Source: DTGL01 sp038895395 (lineage in GTDB: Archaea; Iainarchaeota; Iainarchaeia; Iainarchaeales; DTGL01). Taken from it: a stretch of 11,470 nucleotides of DNA. The position numbers were made by a program, and so were the translations under genes. Under the pieces are notes generated by a model. That model saw nothing but the letters and a program-made list of their open reading frames with translations. It had not been told where the DNA came from and ran no database searches. Every line of letters starts with the position of its first letter. Position 1 is the stretch's first letter. The DNA lies in contig JAWANJ010000026.1 of NCBI GenBank assembly GCA_038895395.1, positions 1 through 11,470 on the forward strand, read 5' to 3'. Below are positions 5,682 to 11,470 of the stretch, in pieces.

Positions 5682-6625
5682 GTCATAAACTTCAGTGTTG
5701 GGCTGCATATTTTTTCCGACAATGATTTGTTATCGGAGTCTTTAAAACTGACACCCTTAGATATGGCCTCCGCCAAATCTGTGAATTGCACAGGGAAAAA
5801 AATTTTAGTACTTTGTCCTTCTGATATTTTTTCAATGGCCTTAATGTAAAGGTAATTTAGGACCTTATCATTTAGGTCATTTGCTGCTTGTTTTATTGCA
5901 TCTATTTCTATCTTTTGGGCCTCAGCACGTTGTTGCCTTGCAAGTTTTTCTTGCACGGCTGCTTTTTGTTCATGCATTGCTTTGAGTATTGATTCAGGCA
6001 AATCAATGTCTTTTATTTGCACCGCAACTACTTCTACACCCCATTGTTTTGTAATATCTGAAAGTGTCTCTTGAAGATATACGTTAATTGCCTCTATGTT
6101 GGAAATAAGGTCTGCACAGTCTATAGCACCGATCACATCACGCAGCGCAGCCATGACATAGGTGCGTGCAGCTTGCTCAAAGTCTTGTACTTCAATAACC
6201 GATTTTGCCACAGACTCTTTGTCCTTTTTTACGCGAAGATATATTACAGCGTCGATCTTGACCTCTATGGAGTCTTTTGTTATAACATCTTGCTTTTCCA
6301 CATCTAGTGTTTTTGTTCTTAGATCAACCAAAACATACGATTCAACTAAAGGCAAAACTAGTGTTAAGCCTGGACCACCAACCCTGCTAAACTTTCCAAA
6401 GCGCATTATAACTGCTCTTTCATATTTTTTGAGCTCTATTAGAAACTTCTTAAAAAGCCCACTCGCAAAGATTAAAAAAACAATCAAAATAGCTACAAAA
6501 AACCAAAAAAATCCCCCAAAATAAGACTTTATTGTTTCTCTGTTGCTATATATCAAAAGTGCTAAAAGAAGAATAAACACAATTAACGGATAGAAAACTT
6601 CTTTTCTTACCTCTTTTCGTTCCAT
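5672..6625 (-). CDS. SPFH/Band 7 (stomatin-like) membrane protein
   Basis: Stomatins form oligomeric cages or scaffolds at membrane microdomains. The 317-aa product has two N-terminal hydrophobic segments (about 11-26 and 38-58) and then the SPFH domain: VIMRFGKFSRVGGPGLTLVL, DLRTKTLDVEKQDVITKDSI, VIYLRV and FEQAARTYVMAALRDVIG. The stomatin signature AVQIKDIDLPESILKAMHEQ leads into a coiled coil (about 211-248, KAAVQEKLARQQRAEAQ), followed by FFPVQFTDLAEAI. Two N-terminal helices are one more than in many archaeal stomatins. No NfeD-type protease gene, the common stomatin partner, lies next to it. It is convergent with the SpoIIM-like gene and divergent from the DUF373 gene; an AT-rich box near 6643-6652 could be its promoter, giving little or no leader. 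Confidence 0.92.
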   Translation of the reverse strand: MERKEVRKEVFYPLIVFILLLALLIYSNRETIKSYFGGFFWFFVAILIVFLIFASGLFKKFLIELKKYERAVIMRFGKFSRVGGPGLTLVLPLVESYVLVDLRTKTLDVEKQDVITKDSIEVKIDAVIYLRVKKDKESVAKSVIEVQDFEQAARTYVMAALRDVIGAIDCADLISNIEAINVYLQETLSDITKQWGVEVVAVQIKDIDLPESILKAMHEQKAAVQEKLARQQRAEAQKIEIDAIKQAANDLNDKVLNYLYIKAIEKISEGQSTKIFFPVQFTDLAEAISKGVSFKDSDNKSLSEKICSPTLKFMTKK

Positions 6626-6682
6626 GGAATCACAAGGGAAAAAATAAATAATAGTGGCCCTAATATTATTTGAGAGAATGAG

Positions 6683-6692
6683 TATTTAAATA
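6683..6692 (+). promoter_or_regulatory. Putative TATA box of the DUF373-nob1 unit
   Basis: TATTTAAATA is a near-consensus archaeal TATA box about 44 nt before the ATG at 6732. The predicted start, about 26 nt downstream, leaves a leader of roughly 18 nt containing GTGG at 6722-6725 as a weak ribosome-binding site. Confidence 0.55.
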
Positions 6693-6731
6693 AGTAACCT
6701 TTAATAATTAAGAAGTTAATAGTGGTTTAAA

Positions 6732-7961
6732 ATGGCAAAAAAACCATCTACAATAATTCTTTGTGTTGACCGTGACAATGATTTGGGAAAAAAGGCAGGC
6801 ATAGAGGGGCCAGTTATAGGTAGAGAAAAAAACATAGAAGCTGCAGAAAAACTTTTGCTAGCGGATCCAACTGAAAGCGATGCAAACTGCATGTTTGCTG
6901 CAGTGAAGCTTTACGATGAGATAAAAAAAGATTTTGAAAACCTAGAAGTTGTAACTGTAACAGGTTATGGCAAGTCAGGTATAAAGTCGGATCAAAAGAT
7001 TAATGAACAACTTGACGAGCTTGAAAAAAAATATTCTTTTCAAGGTATAATATTAGTTACAGATGGGGCTGAAGATGACCAAGTGATACCAATACTTAGC
7101 TCACGCTCAAAGATAATATCTAAAGAAGTAGTTATAGTAAGACAAGCCCAACAGGTTGAGTCGATATATTACACAATAAAAGAAGCTCTAAAGGATCCTT
7201 ACCTGGCTAGATTGGTTTTTGGTATTCCTGGGATTATATTGTTGTTTTATGCCGTAACCCTTCTGCTCGAAATGGAAGGCTTATTTGTTCGAGGGGTATT
7301 TTTCATTGTCGGTCTTTACTTAGTTATAAAAGGGCTTGGCCTAGAGGGGAAAATAGCAAAAGTACAAAAAAATATCTTCAGAACTTTATCTCCACAAAGG
7401 ACATCTTTTCCAGTTTACTTAGGAAGCTTGGTTATCTTGTTTTTGGGAGTTTACACGATACTTCAAGCAGCTATAGCTGATCCAGCATCTTTCTTTGCAG
7501 GTGTATACTTCAAAGACATTCAAGCTTCTTATCTGTTTTTTGCAATTTCATTTGTTTTAATTGGCATAGGCAGGCTTGTAGACCACATACATCTAAAGAG
7601 AGCGTATCTCCTTAAAACTGATATTTTGTACATTGCATCGGTAATAGTTGTTTGGATAATAATTGATGCAACAACTTTAGTTATAGCTGGTAGTGAAGAC
7701 CTAAACTTTATGCTTTTATCAATGATTTTCAGCTTTGTGCTTCTACTGGTGGCATTTAAGATTTCTGATGTAATGGACGTCACTAAAAAAGCAAGTGAAA
7801 TCTTGATAGGTCTGCCAGTATATGACACTTCGGGAAAATGGTTGGGAAAAGTTGTTGAAATTGACAAAGAAAAGAACATAATAAAATTTGAAAGAGCTGA
7901 AAGTGAAAAGAAAACATCTGCAAAGTTCAGGCTCAGTAACGATAAAGTTGTGATTTTTTAA
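6732..7961 (+). CDS. DUF373 family archaeal membrane protein with C-terminal PRC-barrel-like domain
   Basis: The N-terminal soluble part (about 1-155) has a Rossmann-like pattern: IILCVDRDNDLGKKAGIEGP at residues 8-27, AANKL-type helices with ADPTESDAN, GIILVTDGAEDDQVIP, and KEVVIVRQAQ. These are the hallmarks of DUF373, an archaeal family of unknown function. Six hydrophobic segments follow (about 160-178, 184-202, 228-247, 266-285, 298-319, 325-345). The last 50 residues include LIGLPVYDTSGKWLGKVVEI, which resembles a PRC-barrel strand pair, a small beta domain often found in RNA-processing or regulatory proteins. The invariant Asp-rich loops (DRDND, DGAEDD) suggest metal or nucleotide binding. 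It precedes nob1 by 30 nt, so the two are probably co-transcribed. Confidence 0.85.
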   Translation: MAKKPSTIILCVDRDNDLGKKAGIEGPVIGREKNIEAAEKLLLADPTESDANCMFAAVKLYDEIKKDFENLEVVTVTGYGKSGIKSDQKINEQLDELEKKYSFQGIILVTDGAEDDQVIPILSSRSKIISKEVVIVRQAQQVESIYYTIKEALKDPYLARLVFGIPGIILLFYAVTLLLEMEGLFVRGVFFIVGLYLVIKGLGLEGKIAKVQKNIFRTLSPQRTSFPVYLGSLVILFLGVYTILQAAIADPASFFAGVYFKDIQASYLFFAISFVLIGIGRLVDHIHLKRAYLLKTDILYIASVIVVWIIIDATTLVIAGSEDLNFMLLSMIFSFVLLLVAFKISDVMDVTKKASEILIGLPVYDTSGKWLGKVVEIDKEKNIIKFERAESEKKTSAKFRLSNDKVVIF

Positions 7962-7978
7962 TTTTTATTACTCAGAGC

Positions 7979-7984
7979 GAGGCG
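7979..7984 (+). promoter_or_regulatory. Shine-Dalgarno sequence that fixes the TTG start of nob1
   Basis: GAGGCG lies 7 nt before the TTG at 7992. No ATG or GTG is in frame between the previous stop and the LDASA motif, so this site decides the start. Confidence 0.55.
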
Positions 7985-7991
7985 TTTTTAT

Positions 7992-8522
7992 TTGCTCTAT
8001 GTACTTGATGCCTCTGCACTCATAAATAACCCTTTTTTCAGTTTCTCGAAAAGAAATAAGTATGCGTGCACTTTAGAAGTCTTGGAGGAGTTAAGAAGCT
8101 TTGAAGTAAAAGCACTTGCTGAAAACGCACTCAAAATGAATCTGCTTCGTGTTTACAAGCCAAAGCACAAATACAAAAAAGGTGCAGAAAAGCTAGCAAA
8201 AAAATACGGTTTTGAAAGGCTTAGCAAGGCGGATTTGAGCATAATAGCTTTGGCATTACAGCTAAAAAAAGAAAGGAAAAGGTTTGTGGTTATTACAGAT
8301 GATTATTCAATACAAAACTTTCTTGCAATGAGAAAGATCAACTACTGGGCGCCAGTACAAGGAACTATAAAAGAGGTAATATCATTTGAAAAATTTTGTC
8401 CTGTATGCATGAAAATTTTTAATAAAACTCCTAAAAAAAATGAGTGCCCTGATTGTGGAGTAAAACTTAAATCGCGTAGAGTAAAAGTTAAAGCACAACG
8501 TTATGAGAACATGTTTTATTGA
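7992..8522 (+). CDS. nob1: Nob1-like PIN-domain endoribonuclease with zinc ribbon
   Basis: Nob1 cleaves the 3' end of pre-16S/20S rRNA in the final step of small-subunit maturation. The 176-aa product begins MLYVLDASALI, placing catalytic Asp6 of the PIN fold at the usual position. TLEVLEELRS (Glu32 or Glu33), SKADLSIIALAL (Asp81) and VITDDYSIQN (Asp103/Asp104) supply the other acidic residues. The C-terminal zinc ribbon uses Cys136, Cys139, Cys152 and Cys155 (FCPVCM and ECPDCG), followed by a basic tail. Length and domain order match archaeal Nob1. The start is TTG with a good ribosome-binding site. It lies downstream of DUF373 in the same direction; its 3' end overlaps the convergent gene by 7 nt. 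Confidence 0.93.
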   Translation: MLYVLDASALINNPFFSFSKRNKYACTLEVLEELRSFEVKALAENALKMNLLRVYKPKHKYKKGAEKLAKKYGFERLSKADLSIIALALQLKKERKRFVVITDDYSIQNFLAMRKINYWAPVQGTIKEVISFEKFCPVCMKIFNKTPKKNECPDCGVKLKSRRVKVKAQRYENMFY

Positions 8523-9337
8523 GTATCTGTATCTGCAGCTGAAAGATCCGTGTGCTTAACAACAAAGTTTGTAAGTTTTTTACTTATCTTTTTTCTAAAG
8601 ACGTAGATTAGGCCTAAAACCATCATAAAAACCAAAAAAACAACGAAAATATTTTCTTTTAAAAGCCTTGTAATGTCCTTGATCAAAAGTGAAACGCTGA
8701 TATAAGGGGCAATACTTTTTAATAAAGCATAACTAAAACTGAGGTTACCTGTTATTACAAGCCCTTTTAGCTTAATTTTGGGTGGTGTTTTCTCAAAGGT
8801 TGCATACTTAAATATTTCATCACTTGTCAGTAGTTCCGCATCCTTTGGCAGATTTATTATAATAAAAGTTCCCTCTGGTATTACATAATCTGTTCCTTGA
8901 ATGAATGGAATAAAAAGCCAGCTATTTGTTTTGTAAGTAACAACTCTGCTTTCCTCAGATACTACTGAAACTGCTTTTTGTTTAAGTTCGTAATGTATTT
9001 CAAGCGTGTGGTCCAAATTTTCTTTGTTGAATGATACTGAAACACTTTCACTTTTTACATAAGATTCTCCACCGACATGAAAAGTGAATTTTGGATTGAA
9101 TCTTTGCCATTGCCAAACATCGTTTCCAAGTTCTGTTTTCTTGCTTGCAAATGCGTCTATGTCAGATTGAGATTTGAAGGCAAGATAAAACTTTTCGATG
9201 ACTTTTGCATTTCCTTCTTCATCTAGAATTATGAATATATAATGGTCACCAATTGAATAACGAAGTGCCATTGCAAAACAAGGAAGTAAAAGCATGATAG
9301 CCAAAAGCGCAGTAATGCGAAAAATAAGATATTTCAT
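8516..9337 (-). CDS. Secreted, C-terminally membrane-anchored protein of unknown function
   Basis: I do not recognise the family. The 273-aa product starts with a clear signal peptide (1-24: a basic KYLIFR start, a hydrophobic core, and AMA before a probable cleavage site). A beta-rich ectodomain of about 200 residues follows, with alternating patterns such as YIFIILDEEGNAKVIEKFYL, SVSVSF and LEIHYELK. A transmembrane helix at about 229-247 (IFVVFLVFMMVLGLIYVF) is followed by a lysine-rich stop-transfer and a short acidic cytosolic tail. The opening 'strand, DEEGNA, V.EKF..F' is reminiscent of N-terminal ectodomains of DUF2207-type archaeal membrane proteins, but this is only a resemblance. 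The protein should be a substrate of the signal peptidase encoded in this window. A TATTATAAT box about 28 nt upstream and the lack of a Shine-Dalgarno sequence suggest a leaderless mRNA. Confidence 0.8.
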   Translation of the reverse strand: MKYLIFRITALLAIMLLLPCFAMALRYSIGDHYIFIILDEEGNAKVIEKFYLAFKSQSDIDAFASKKTELGNDVWQWQRFNPKFTFHVGGESYVKSESVSVSFNKENLDHTLEIHYELKQKAVSVVSEESRVVTYKTNSWLFIPFIQGTDYVIPEGTFIIINLPKDAELLTSDEIFKYATFEKTPPKIKLKGLVITGNLSFSYALLKSIAPYISVSLLIKDITRLLKENIFVVFLVFMMVLGLIYVFRKKISKKLTNFVVKHTDLSAADTDTQ

Positions 9338-9360
9338 ATTATAAATGTTATATTCAAAAA

Positions 9361-9369
9361 ATTATAATA
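9361..9369 (-). promoter_or_regulatory. Putative TATA box of the secreted-protein gene
   Basis: TATTATAAT on the minus strand is centred about 28 nt before the ATG at 9337. No ribosome-binding sequence lies between, consistent with transcription starting at or next to the start codon. Confidence 0.45.
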
Positions 9370-9473
9370 CTTTCGATTTGCACACAATTTTTATTTATTT
9401 AAAATCCATATTTCGGTTTTTGTTGCGACAGGGTTAAAAAGACTTTTCTCTTTTTATTTTTTGGTGTCGAAAA

Positions 9474-10157
9474 ATGGTAAAGTTGCAGTACATGCATCAC
9501 TCCTCCTTCAGAATTTCCTTGGATGATTGTAATATTCTTATAGACCCTTTTGTAAACACACCAAAAAACCTGAAAATAAAAACAAGGACCAAGTGTCCAG
9601 CATCAACCAGAAGTTTATGTGACACTGATCTAATACTTATTTCGCACGAGCATTTTGACCACTTTGATAAAGAGCTTATTGAAGAGATTGTAAAAAGGAG
9701 GGATTGCAAAGTTATCGCCCATGACAGCCTCTTAAATGAAATTAACGCTCCTATTTCAAAAAAGCAAGCGATAGTTCCAAACAAAAAGTTAAATATCAAG
9801 GGAGTGTGCATAGAAGCATTCCACGTGCATCACCCAAATTCATTTTACCCACTTGGTTTTAAGATTGAGGGAAACGGGATTTCAATTGTACACATGGGTG
9901 ACACATATCTTATGGACTCTTTTAACAAAATCAAAACAGATGTGCTTATTTTGCCAATAGGTGGCCAAATAACACTTGACATTGTAGATGCTGTACGTCT
10001 TGTAAAGACGATAGAACCAAAGATAGCAATACCAATGCATTACAATACTTTTGATTTCATAAAAGCATCACCAAGGGAGTTTAAGGAGAAGATAGAAGAT
10101 AGTGTTGTCAACTCAAAGGCCAAAATCCTCAGGTATGGAGAAACAATAAGGCTCTGA
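9474..10157 (+). CDS. UlaG-like metallo-beta-lactamase-fold hydrolase (UPF0173 type)
   Basis: This is a predicted cytosolic metal-dependent hydrolase of the metallo-beta-lactamase superfamily. The 227-aa length suits the UPF0173/UlaG branch. Metal-binding motifs are all present: SHEHFDHFD (His58, His60, Asp62, His63), HVHHPN (His119 or His120), HMGDTYLMD (Asp143) and IPMHYNTFD (His189). The N-terminal YMHHSSFRI and ILIDPFVN are typical of this branch, which begins with a strand pair and an Asp-Pro turn. The substrate cannot be told; UlaG itself is a lactonase, but family members vary. GGTG at 9463-9466 lies 7 nt before the ATG. AT-rich boxes at 9395-9404 and 9433-9441 are possible promoters. 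It is divergent from the secreted-protein gene and convergent with the surface-protein gene, and no neighbour suggests a pathway. Confidence 0.9.
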   Translation: MVKLQYMHHSSFRISLDDCNILIDPFVNTPKNLKIKTRTKCPASTRSLCDTDLILISHEHFDHFDKELIEEIVKRRDCKVIAHDSLLNEINAPISKKQAIVPNKKLNIKGVCIEAFHVHHPNSFYPLGFKIEGNGISIVHMGDTYLMDSFNKIKTDVLILPIGGQITLDIVDAVRLVKTIEPKIAIPMHYNTFDFIKASPREFKEKIEDSVVNSKAKILRYGETIRL

Positions 10158-10251
10158 TTTTAGGGTATAAACAATAGGCCATAAACAAGTTTCTTATTTT
10201 GTGAAAAAATAGAAAATAGGGTTAAAGGTAAGAAATATTAACTGCTTACGA
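10158..10251. other. Convergent intergenic region without a recognisable gene
   Basis: This AT-rich spacer of 94 bases separates the 3' ends of the UlaG-like and surface-protein genes. I see no RNA gene or strong oligo-T tract; short T-runs at 10189-10198 might serve termination of the + strand gene. Confidence 0.3.
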
Positions 10252-11470
10252 TTAACTGGAATGGCTTCCATAGTAATAATTTGGATAAGAGTAAGTGTAA
10301 TTTGAGTAGCTAGGCACTGTGTAGCTTGAATATGTGCTTGTGTAAGTTGGATAACTGTAACTGCTGTAGCTTGAATATGTGTAGCTTGGCTTATAGCTTG
10401 TGTAAGAGCTATTGTAATAGTAGCTGCTTGGGTAAGAGTAATTTGTGTATGTTGAGTAAGTAAAGTAAGAGTAGCCAGCAGTTGAATATGTTGGTGTGTA
10501 GTAGGTAGTAGAGTATGCTGAGTATGTTCGTGGGTATGTGCTATAAGTGCTGTAAGAAGTGCTTGAAGCACTTGAATAACTTGGATAGGTGCTTGTGGTG
10601 TATGTGCTATTGTAGGTGCTAGCATACATGTTTGTTGTAGCACTTGATGTTGTGCTTGTTGTTTTCTTTCCGAAGCCAAAGAATGCTGCTATTTTTGAAA
10701 GCCAGCTTGAGTTACTTGAGGATGTGCTTGAAGATGTGACATAACTATCTGTTGCTGCGTAAGTAGTTCTGGTGGTGCCTGTTGTAGTGCTTGAGTTAGA
10801 GCTTGCTACTATGCTTGTTAAGCCGGTTTGCTGGGCAAATGCGTATGCTTGTGAGCTATCTACCGGGCCATACTTGTTTATGTATTCTAAAGCAGACATT
10901 GGGCTTATTGGCTTTTCCGCCAGAATTTGGCCGTTTTGAATACTAACAACCTTTATGGGCTCTGATATGTTGTTGATAACTAAAGCATACTGGTTCTGGT
11001 TTCCCATAGAAGTACTTGTTATTGGAAAGCATCCTGTACCTTCAGGTCTTGTTTGGCATCTGCCTCCTTCACCACAGATCATTCCTATTAATACCATCTC
11101 CTGACAAAACCAAGTCAAGTATTTGAAATAGACATCGTTTCCAATGGAGTAATCACACATTGGTTTGCCACCATTTAACCCACCAGCTGTACAAACTCTG
11201 TCCACACAAACGTTGTTAAATTCTTTACCAGCGAAAACTACCTTTAATATACAGCCATAAGGGCAACTTTTGTATGTGCCGGCACCTTCCCTGTAAGGAT
11301 CCGTTTTAGAAACTTCACAGTATCCGCTCTTACCGCATTTGTGTTCAATATAATAACCCAACTGCAAGTAATCAGTGTACATATTGTTTATAAGCAAACC
11401 AGCCTTGATGCCAGGAACTGTGGCTTGCATTTCTCTATTAGCTGTTTTGAGTTGCTCAAGCTTAGTAAAT
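10252..11470 (-). CDS. Cys-rich surface protein with Tyr/Ser/Thr-rich tail (N-terminus outside window)
   Basis: The frame stays open through the right edge, so the ATG at 11430 is probably internal and the true start lies beyond the window. Residues below count from that ATG. Residues 32-134 hold eleven cysteines (32, 38, 56, 60, 75, 80, 92, 109, 119, 125, 134) with many Gly and Tyr, as in disulfide-bonded extracellular domains. Residues 145-205 look like a small globular stretch. A Ser/Thr linker (about 209-268) is interrupted by WLSKIAAFFGFGKK at 243-256. From 269 to the end, 39 of 124 residues are Tyr and nearly all the rest are Ser, Thr, Pro or Asn, with one Arg, one Lys and no acidic residue. 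Seven N-x-S/T sequons are present (154, 212, 240, 274, 330, 340, 377). There is no C-terminal membrane anchor or sorting motif. I do not recognise the family; a cell-surface or appendage role is inferred. Confidence 0.75.
   Translation of the reverse strand, partial: FTKLEQLKTANREMQATVPGIKAGLLINNMYTDYLQLGYYIEHKCGKSGYCEVSKTDPYREGAGTYKSCPYGCILKVVFAGKEFNNVCVDRVCTAGGLNGGKPMCDYSIGNDVYFKYLTWFCQEMVLIGMICGEGGRCQTRPEGTGCFPITSTSMGNQNQYALVINNISEPIKVVSIQNGQILAEKPISPMSALEYINKYGPVDSSQAYAFAQQTGLTSIVASSNSSTTTGTTRTTYAATDSYVTSSSTSSSNSSWLSKIAAFFGFGKKTTSTTSSATTNMYASTYNSTYTTSTYPSYSSASSTSYSTYSTYPRTYSAYSTTYYTPTYSTAGYSYFTYSTYTNYSYPSSYYYNSSYTSYKPSYTYSSYSSYSYPTYTSTYSSYTVPSYSNYTYSYPNYYYGSHSS
10255..10626 (-). repeat. 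Low-complexity coding tract for the Tyr/Ser/Thr tail
   Basis: The tract is made of irregular short tandem variants of Tyr-Ser/Thr codons. An exact 17-bp direct repeat (tgtagcttgaatatgtg on the + strand) occurs at 10320-10336 and 10365-10381, 45 bp apart, which keeps the reading frame and encodes two TYSSY copies (351-355 and 366-370). Such tracts can expand or contract by slippage or recombination. Confidence 0.7.

Noticed and set aside
6162..6524. A 120-codon + strand open frame antisense to the SPFH gene
   Set aside because: The SPFH gene on the other strand has clear family motifs over the same bases; the antisense product resembles nothing and lacks a ribosome-binding site.
7529..7879. 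A 116-codon minus-strand open frame antisense to the DUF373 gene
   Set aside because: It is a shadow of the membrane-segment codons of DUF373, with no recognisable domain or start signal.
9278..9337. A possible lipoprotein signal (LLPC at residues 17-20) in the secreted protein
   Set aside because: Pro before the Cys does not fit a lipobox, and an ordinary AMA cleavage site follows.
9497..9811. A 104-codon minus-strand open frame antisense to the UlaG-like gene
   Set aside because: The + strand frame carries all the metal-binding motifs here.
10194..10679. A 161-codon open frame (Thr/Gln/His/Ala-rich) overlapping the surface-protein tail on the same strand
   Set aside because: It exists because the repetitive Tyr/Ser/Thr codon pattern avoids stops in the second frame as well. 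Its translation is low-complexity, it has no ribosome-binding site, and the frame of the Cys-rich protein runs through it.
10681..10704. A PCNA-interacting-peptide-like pattern (I-A-A-F-F) in the surface protein
   Set aside because: It lacks the initial Gln and lies in an apparently extracellular protein, so it is coincidence.

Overview
The window reads as a stretch of an AT-rich archaeal chromosome. Its information-processing genes are of the archaeal/eukaryotic type: a PCNA clamp, an RPA-like OB-fold protein, RNA polymerase subunit L (Rpb11-like), the exosome subunit Csl4, a Nob1-like ribosome-maturation nuclease and a Ser/His/Asp signal peptidase of the Sec11 type. DUF99 and DUF373 are also largely archaeal families. 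Compact spacing, a SpoIIM-like membrane protein and a Cys-rich protein with a Tyr/Ser/Thr-rich tail suggest a small-genome (DPANN-like) archaeon, but that placement is inference. I see no tRNA, rRNA, CRISPR array, insertion sequence or phage gene.

Layout. The left edge holds the 3' end of an EamA-type transporter gene on the + strand. From 4602 down to 367, seven minus-strand genes follow closely: csl4, rpoL, DUF99, signal peptidase I, a 34-residue-repeat protein, an RPA-like OB-fold protein and pcn. Csl4-rpoL-DUF99 and OB-pcn look translationally coupled: stop codons are embedded in, or lie next to, the Shine-Dalgarno sequence of the following gene. The repeat-protein and OB genes each have an AT-rich TATA-like box about 26 nt before the start codon, as expected for separate leaderless transcripts, so this is probably several transcription units and not one operon.

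The middle holds a SpoIIM-family membrane protein (+), convergent with a stomatin-like SPFH protein (-). The SPFH gene is divergent from a DUF373 membrane protein gene (+), which is followed 30 nt later by nob1. A secreted, membrane-anchored protein of unknown function (-) is convergent with nob1 and divergent from an UlaG-like metallo-beta-lactamase-fold hydrolase (+). The right edge holds a minus-strand gene, open at its 5' end, for a cysteine-rich surface protein with a remarkable Tyr/Ser/Thr tail.

Functional themes are replication and RNA metabolism on the left, and membrane or cell-surface functions in the middle and right. The two most unusual items are the repeat protein at 1540-2220, with an exact 34-residue period and an mTERF-like look, and the tyrosine-rich tail of the protein at 10252-11470.
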